DNA of 64,000 nt from Stenopsyche tienmushanensis (Eukaryota > Arthropoda > Insecta > Trichoptera > Stenopsychidae): positions 124,001 through 188,000 of the forward strand of contig WACJ01000058.1 in the NCBI GenBank assembly GCA_008973525.1, read 5' to 3'. This document shows positions 59,412 to 64,000 of the stretch, piece by piece. Both the position numbers and the translations under genes were made by a program. A model generated the notes under the pieces. It was not told the origin of the DNA and ran no database searches. It saw nothing but the letters and a program-made list of their open reading frames with translations. Position 1 is the first letter of the stretch, and every line of letters starts with the position of its first letter.

Positions 59412-60759
59412 GTCACAAGATTGCAGCGAACCTTGTGTATTATTAGCGAATAAAATGGGTTGAATACGAAAAAAATTCTGCACTATTTTAACGGCCCTAA
59501 ATCTTATATTTTTAAATTGACATTAGGTACATTCAATCCACTATGAATCGTTACTCTGATATGTGTTCTAGACTATTCAATGTGAATATTCATTACTAAA
59601 AGTATTCATAAAATGCCTGATCGACCAGAGATCACCTGAACATCGCATCGAAAAGTATTTCAACGCACCTAAAATCTATAAAGACTCGCCTGATTTTGTT
59701 GCTGAATGACGATTGGGAGACATTCTGGAGCTGTCATGTATTTTGCGTATCATTTGGAGGAAGAAATATCAATTTATAAACGCACGTGCAATTTTCACCA
59801 CGCGACAATAAAATGTATCGACCGATAAACCTAAATATCGAATGACAACTGATCGGTGTTGGTCTAAAACGCGACGCCTTAACGCGACGGAAAAATTTAA
59901 GCGCATTTATGATCAATTATTAAGCCTTATTAACCAATGATAAATTGAGCTGCTATGATAATCTTTCATATAAAAAAAAATCTCAGTATTCTATCTCTAA
60001 AATCAGGTATTCAAACGTAAGCTTGTTCTTTGGGAAAATTTTTTAAAATTGAAAATGATAATATAAAACGGATCATGTGGTTCATCACCCTTGACAAGGC
60101 CGTGGAATAAAATTGAAGAATAATATTTTTATAAAATACTCTGCTAAATTTCTTGACAATGAATGCCTAAAAACTATAAAAATAACATGAGATTTTTTTT
60201 ATATGAAAGATTATCATAGCAGCTCAATTTATCATTTGTTAATAAGGCTTAATAATTGATCATAAATGCGCTTAAATTTTTCCGTCTCGTTAAGGCGTCG
60301 CGTTTTAGACCAACGCCGATCAGTTGTCATTCGATACTTAGGTTAACCGGTCGATACATTTTATTGTCGCGTGGTGAAAATTGCACGTGTGTTTATAAAG
60401 TGATACTTCTTCCTCCAAGTGATACGCAAAGTGCACTGTTGCTCCAGAATGCCTCTTGATCGTCATTTAGCAACAAAATAAGGCGAGTCTTTATAGATTT
60501 TAAGTGTGTTGAAATACTTTTCGATGCGATGTTCATGTGATTCAGGTCGATCGGGCATTTTATAAATACTTTTAATAATGAATGTTAACATTGAATATTC
60601 TAGAACGCGTATCAGGGTAACGATTCATAGTGGATTGAAGGTACTTAATCGCAATTTAAAAATATAAGATTTAGGGCCGTTAAAATAGTGCAGAATTTTT
60701 TTCGTAGTCAACCCATTTTATTCGCTAATAATACACAAGATTCGCTGCAATCTTGTGAC
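59412..60759. repeat. Large inverted repeat, 573-bp arms
   Basis: Left arm 59412-59985 and right arm 60188-60759 are reverse complements, roughly 90 percent alike by eye, around a 202-bp AT-rich loop. Both arms begin with GTCACAAGATTGCAGCGAA. Each arm carries the same frame (59734-59916 minus, 60256-60459 plus: ALKFF, FRPTPISCHSI, LLSRGENCTCVYK). No target duplication was found. It could be a foldback transposon with long terminal repeats or a tail-to-tail duplication. Confidence 0.85.
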
Positions 60760-61189
60760 GGTTTTATTTCATGTTGATGCATCATCATCGACTACTCAGA
60801 TCTTGTGCAGCATTAATACGATTGCAGATTGGTAGATCAAATTCATGTCCATTTTGCGATGTAGAATTTAGCGACATCAGGGCGACTTTTGTCCATCCGG
60901 GCTCAACTTGCTCATGTTGAAGGTGACAATTATTCACGATATCAATGTAGGTCATATATTTATTATTTTTCAAATTTTTTTCATAGCTCTGTAAAATCGT
61001 AATAAACCACCCAAACCTAGATCACCATCATCAGCAAGGACAACAGGATTGGAAGTCGCTGCAGGACATTAATTTGTCGAACCACAGGTGAAGCTGTGGA
61101 CCGATTTGCTAAATCATAGCTTATAGTAATTGGTAAAGTTTTAGCGAATTGTGAAAAAGTCAAATGGCCAGGCACGTCTTCTTAACCAG
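60760..61189. other. Nothing confidently recognised
   Basis: A forward frame at 60775-60936 reads ALIRLQIGRSNSCPFCDVEF, with a CPFC pair. It vaguely recalls the C-terminal cysteine region of LINE ORF2 proteins, but is too short to assign. Confidence 0.25.
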
Positions 61190-61502
61190 TGTTACGTTTG
61201 AGGGGGGGCGCTCTCGGGAGCAGAGCGCCCGGGCGGCTCCCCGCCCCCACGTGCTCGTCGGGATGGCCGCGCTGACGCACGGGTCTGTTCTTCTATCGGG
61301 CTGTGATGTTGCTGCAGGAGGAAAAACCTCCCGCGGAAAAGATAACCGACGACTCTCCCGACTCCCGCTTCCTGCGCGTCACTACTTAACCGGCAACAGT
61401 GCACGCGTAAGAAGCGATCGGTCGGTAAGCAGGTGCAATGTCTCCACAGGGCCACAAGAGATGACGCTGTTAAAATATAACACTTAAATATTTAAAATTA
61501 CA
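61190..61502 (-). repeat. 313-bp LTR of a second gypsy-like family
   Basis: Bounded TGTTACGTTTGAGG / TTAAAATTACA. On the minus strand it is preceded by a polypurine tract AAGGGAGGAAGAG (61503-61515), which fixes it as the 3' LTR of a minus-strand element. Scraps of the same LTR occur at 1, 17041, 18690, 22870 and 34378, so this is an older, more abundant family than the 47.9-57.1 kb element. Confidence 0.72.
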
Positions 61503-62906
61503 CTCTTCCTCCCTTAACTTCGACCATCCTCGGTCGAACGTATACTTTATATAAAACAAATTTCCAAAAAATAGTAAATGTTTCACAGTTGTCCCTCTCT
61601 CTCAAAATAAATCCAAATAGTTTGTAATACAATAACATAATAATAAGCAATAAAATAATGTATACCGGATGTCCAACTATTATAGTATAATAATAACAAC
61701 ATTGTTTACCTCATTTACATAATTTAATTATAAAAGTACGATTAAGTTTATATATTTATTTCAAAATAAGTACCGTTAGACAAATGCCATTACCGCTGCC
61801 GTCACGTGTCGCTTTATTTTAATTACACGTTCAATCAACGATATTAACAATAAATACAAAAACACTTATACGGACGCCCCTCGGTGCACGAAATTTTCCG
61901 GACAATCTTCCCTAGATTTCCGTACCTGCGCGAAATTATAAGTTCCGGCCACCGAACCTACATCACCGACTTTCATGGAATTCTCACACTTTGAGAACTC
62001 AACCTGCGCCTCTCAGAGGATAGTGACGGCAGCAATCAGCCCCGCCATCGTCGTCCAATCCGCTCTGCACGTGATCTACTACCATCCTGGCGACATTTCC
62101 AGCTCGCCAGCGTCTGGTGCTCACCAAGAGCATCGCGGCTCACACTAAGTATCTCACGACATACTACCAGCCTGGTGGCATCACCGGCACACCAGCGCCT
62201 GGTGCTCACACAAAACATCGTGTCCATAATAATAACATCTAATACACAACAATTTCGTGCACCACGGTTCTCCGATGATCTTAATTTTCACGTACAAACA
62301 GGACAAATTAAAAAAATACGACTTTCCAAAAACAATAACGACATGATATACTACGTGGAAGCGACTACTCAAAAAATACAAAACGAAAGCGGCGACAAAA
62401 GCATAAATTTTAGATTAAATTATTTATGTTTCTTTTTTTAAATAAGGACTTTTTCGGGTTATGTCATTTACTTGATTGCTCATTTTTTTTCAACTTTATT
62501 TTATTTTTCAAATTTATTTCTTTTTGTTACACTTTTTTTTGTTTGCATCCAAAATCACTTATATTCGACGCCAGCGCTCCCGCGCAGCAGTTTTCTGCGA
62601 CGCATCATCGCCCAGGAATTTGCACCTCCTATGGCAGCTCAACTTCTCCACGTGGTCGACGGTGCGTATGGCCTTCTCGGTTGGAGGCCGGCAGATCTTC
62701 GACCCTCCAAATATTTTCGTATACTGTGTGTCGCATGCGTTGAGCTCGATGATGCCGACGCACCATCTACATCGTCGCTTCGAGGCTGAATGCCGATGGA
62801 TTCTCCGCCATCCTAACCTCAACGCCTCACGTTGCCGGCGCGCGTCTTTTTCTTCGCCTTCCATTTAAAACCCTCAGCGTTTACAACCTGTCGATTCTGA
62901 CACCAG
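61503..62906 (-). mobile_element. Internally deleted gypsy-like element body
   Basis: Minus strand: a primer-site-like TGGTGTCAGAA (62895-62905, the same tRNA-Leu type as the complete element); then a gag-like start (ATG at 62864, MEGEEKDARRQREALRLGWR); then a junction straight into 3' noncoding sequence (to 61516) with the CTGCGCGAAA and CCAGC(C/G)T(G/C)G modules seen at 49.7-50.6 kb. No protease, RT or integrase remains. It resembles a TRIM/LARD-type derivative that would need proteins in trans. The limit of the gag piece is uncertain. Confidence 0.6.
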
Positions 62907-62993
62907 TGTAAGTGCAGCACGCGGAGGCGGGGAGCTGCCCGGGGACTCGCCCTAAGAGCGCCTTCGCCCTAAACGCTACACTGTTGTAACAGT

Positions 62994-63922
62994 TTAGGAG
63001 GGTTTTGAATGGAATGCGACGAAAACGACGCGCGCCGGCAACGTGAGGCGTTGAGGTTAGGTTAGGTTAGGTTGCACACCCATGGCCATTAAAAGGCCAT
63101 GCGCACCGTCGACCACGTGGAGAAGTTGAGCTGCCATAGGAGGCGCCAATTCCTGGTCGATAACGCGTCACAGGAAACTGCTGCGCGGGAGCGCTGGCGT
63201 AGAATATAAGTGATTTTGGACGCAAACAAAAAAAAGTGTAACAATAAGAAATAAATTTGAAAAATAAAATAAAGTTGAAAAAAAATGAGCAATCAAGTAA
63301 ATGACATAACCCGAAAAAGTCCTTATTTAAAAAAAAAGAAACATAAATAATTTAATCTAAAATTTATGCTTTTGTCGCCGCTTTCGTTTTGTATTTTTTG
63401 AGTAGTCACTTCCACGTAGTATATCATGTCGTTATTATTTTGTGGAAGTCCTTAATTTTTAAATTTGTCCTATTTTGTACATGAAAATTAAGATCATCGG
63501 AGAACCGTGATGCACGAAGTTGTTGTATATTAGATGTTATTATTATGGACACGATGCTTTGTGTGAGCACCAGGCGCTGGTGTGCGTCACTATCCTCGGA
63601 GAGGCGCAGGCTGGGTTCTCAACGTGTGAGAATTCCATGAAAGTCGGTGATGTAGGGTCGGTAGCCGGAACTTATAGTTTCGCGCAAGTACGGAAATCTA
63701 GGGAAAGATTTTCCAGAAAATTTCGTGCACATAGGGGCATCTGTATGAGTTTTTTTTGTATTTATTATTAATATTGTTGATTTAACTTGTAATTAAAATA
63801 TAGCGACACGTGACGACAGCGGCAATGGCGTTTGCCTGACGGTACTTATTTTGAAATAAATATATAAACTGAATTGTACTTTTATGATTGAATTATGTAA
63901 ATGAGGAAAAAAATGTTGTTAT
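62994..63922 (+). mobile_element. Inverted partner copy of the deleted element
   Basis: The reverse complement of 61691-62880 with gaps: matches run from the gag-like start (GGAATGCGACGAAAACGACG, CGCGCGCCGGCAACGTGAGG) through ACGTGGAGAAGTTGAGCTGC to ATTATGTAAATGAGGAAAAA. It lacks about 120 bp (62690-62810 of the partner) and about 150 bp (62040-62185). The two copies are head to head around a loop of about 110 bp (62881-62993). Confidence 0.75.
63055..63074. repeat. Short GGTTA tandem run
   Basis: Four units of GGTTA-type sequence (GGTTAGGTTAGGTTAGGTTG) at a point where the partner arm has only one (62815). The unit equals the insect telomere repeat TTAGG, but so short a run is interstitial. 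Confidence 0.6.
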
Positions 63923-63924
63923 TC

Positions 63925-64000
63925 TTCTTCTTCTTTCTGTGCCGTGTAAGGTCCCCCCGACGTTGGCGATCACTCTGGCGAAGACCTCTCTGTCCTGCGC
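63925..64000 (-). pseudogene. Possible LINE ORF2 C-terminus, cut by the window
   Basis: The minus strand from the window edge reads AQDREVFARVIANVGGTLHG then TERRRR before an AGAAGAAGAAT tail. The (G/A)QDRxxFxRVIxN ending plus a short-repeat tail recalls insect non-LTR elements. Only 25 residues are visible, so this is tentative. Confidence 0.3.

Noticed and set aside
1..64000. CRISPR arrays, bacterial operons, rRNA or tRNA genes
   Set aside because: No regularly spaced direct repeats, no prokaryotic gene arrangement, and no tRNA cloverleaf or rRNA segment was recognised. The tRNA-like match at 55911-55928 is only a primer site.

Overview
The window is AT-rich nuclear DNA from an arthropod, most likely an insect. 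Three things point there: a split rhodopsin-like neuropeptide receptor gene closely resembling the insect trissin receptor; a dense load of insect-type transposable elements (Ty3/gypsy, pogo/Tigger, Kolobok-like TTAA elements, mariner-like, Helitron-like, LINE); and a short run of the insect telomere-type unit GGTTA at about 63.05 kb. The order cannot be fixed from this window.

Left part (1-11 kb): one host gene on the minus strand. Four exons at 10509-10761, 8496-8640, 6621-6780 and 3380-3577 join in phase (252 codons) and encode the N-terminus through about TM5 of the receptor. The TM6-TM7 exons are not visible and should lie beyond the left edge. The introns carry a TTAA-flanked MITE and a LINE reverse-transcriptase scrap.

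Middle part (11-47.9 kb): I see no confident host gene. It is a graveyard of repeats. There are five copies of one TIR family with GTGCGATTT-type ends, one of them split by a TTAA element. There are two copies of that Kolobok-like TTAA element, a Tigger transposase relic and related non-autonomous copies, two Helitron-like copies, two mariner-like SPDLTPLD relics, a relic of a transposase-like insect/cnidarian protein family, and scattered pieces of one LTR family. Long stretches between them show nothing I can interpret.

Right part (47.9-64 kb): a complete, apparently very young Ty3/gypsy element (47898-57148, minus strand) with indistinguishable 1219-bp LTRs, a 4-bp GTAC duplication, a tRNA-Leu-type primer site, and intact gag and pol. 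Gag and pol share one frame and are separated only by a single TGA, with no ATG in pol until about codon 250. This strongly suggests stop-codon readthrough rather than the frameshift usual in this group. The long 3' noncoding region holds a duplicated GC-rich module of about 170 bp. To its right are a perfect 52-bp palindrome made of GGGATCCC units, a 575-bp-arm inverted repeat (59412-60759), and internally deleted, head-to-head remnants of a second LTR family (61190-63922) that carry the same 3' module.

Coordinates of coding pieces were read from frames and splice signals. Limits of degenerate repeats are by eye, usually within 10-50 bp.
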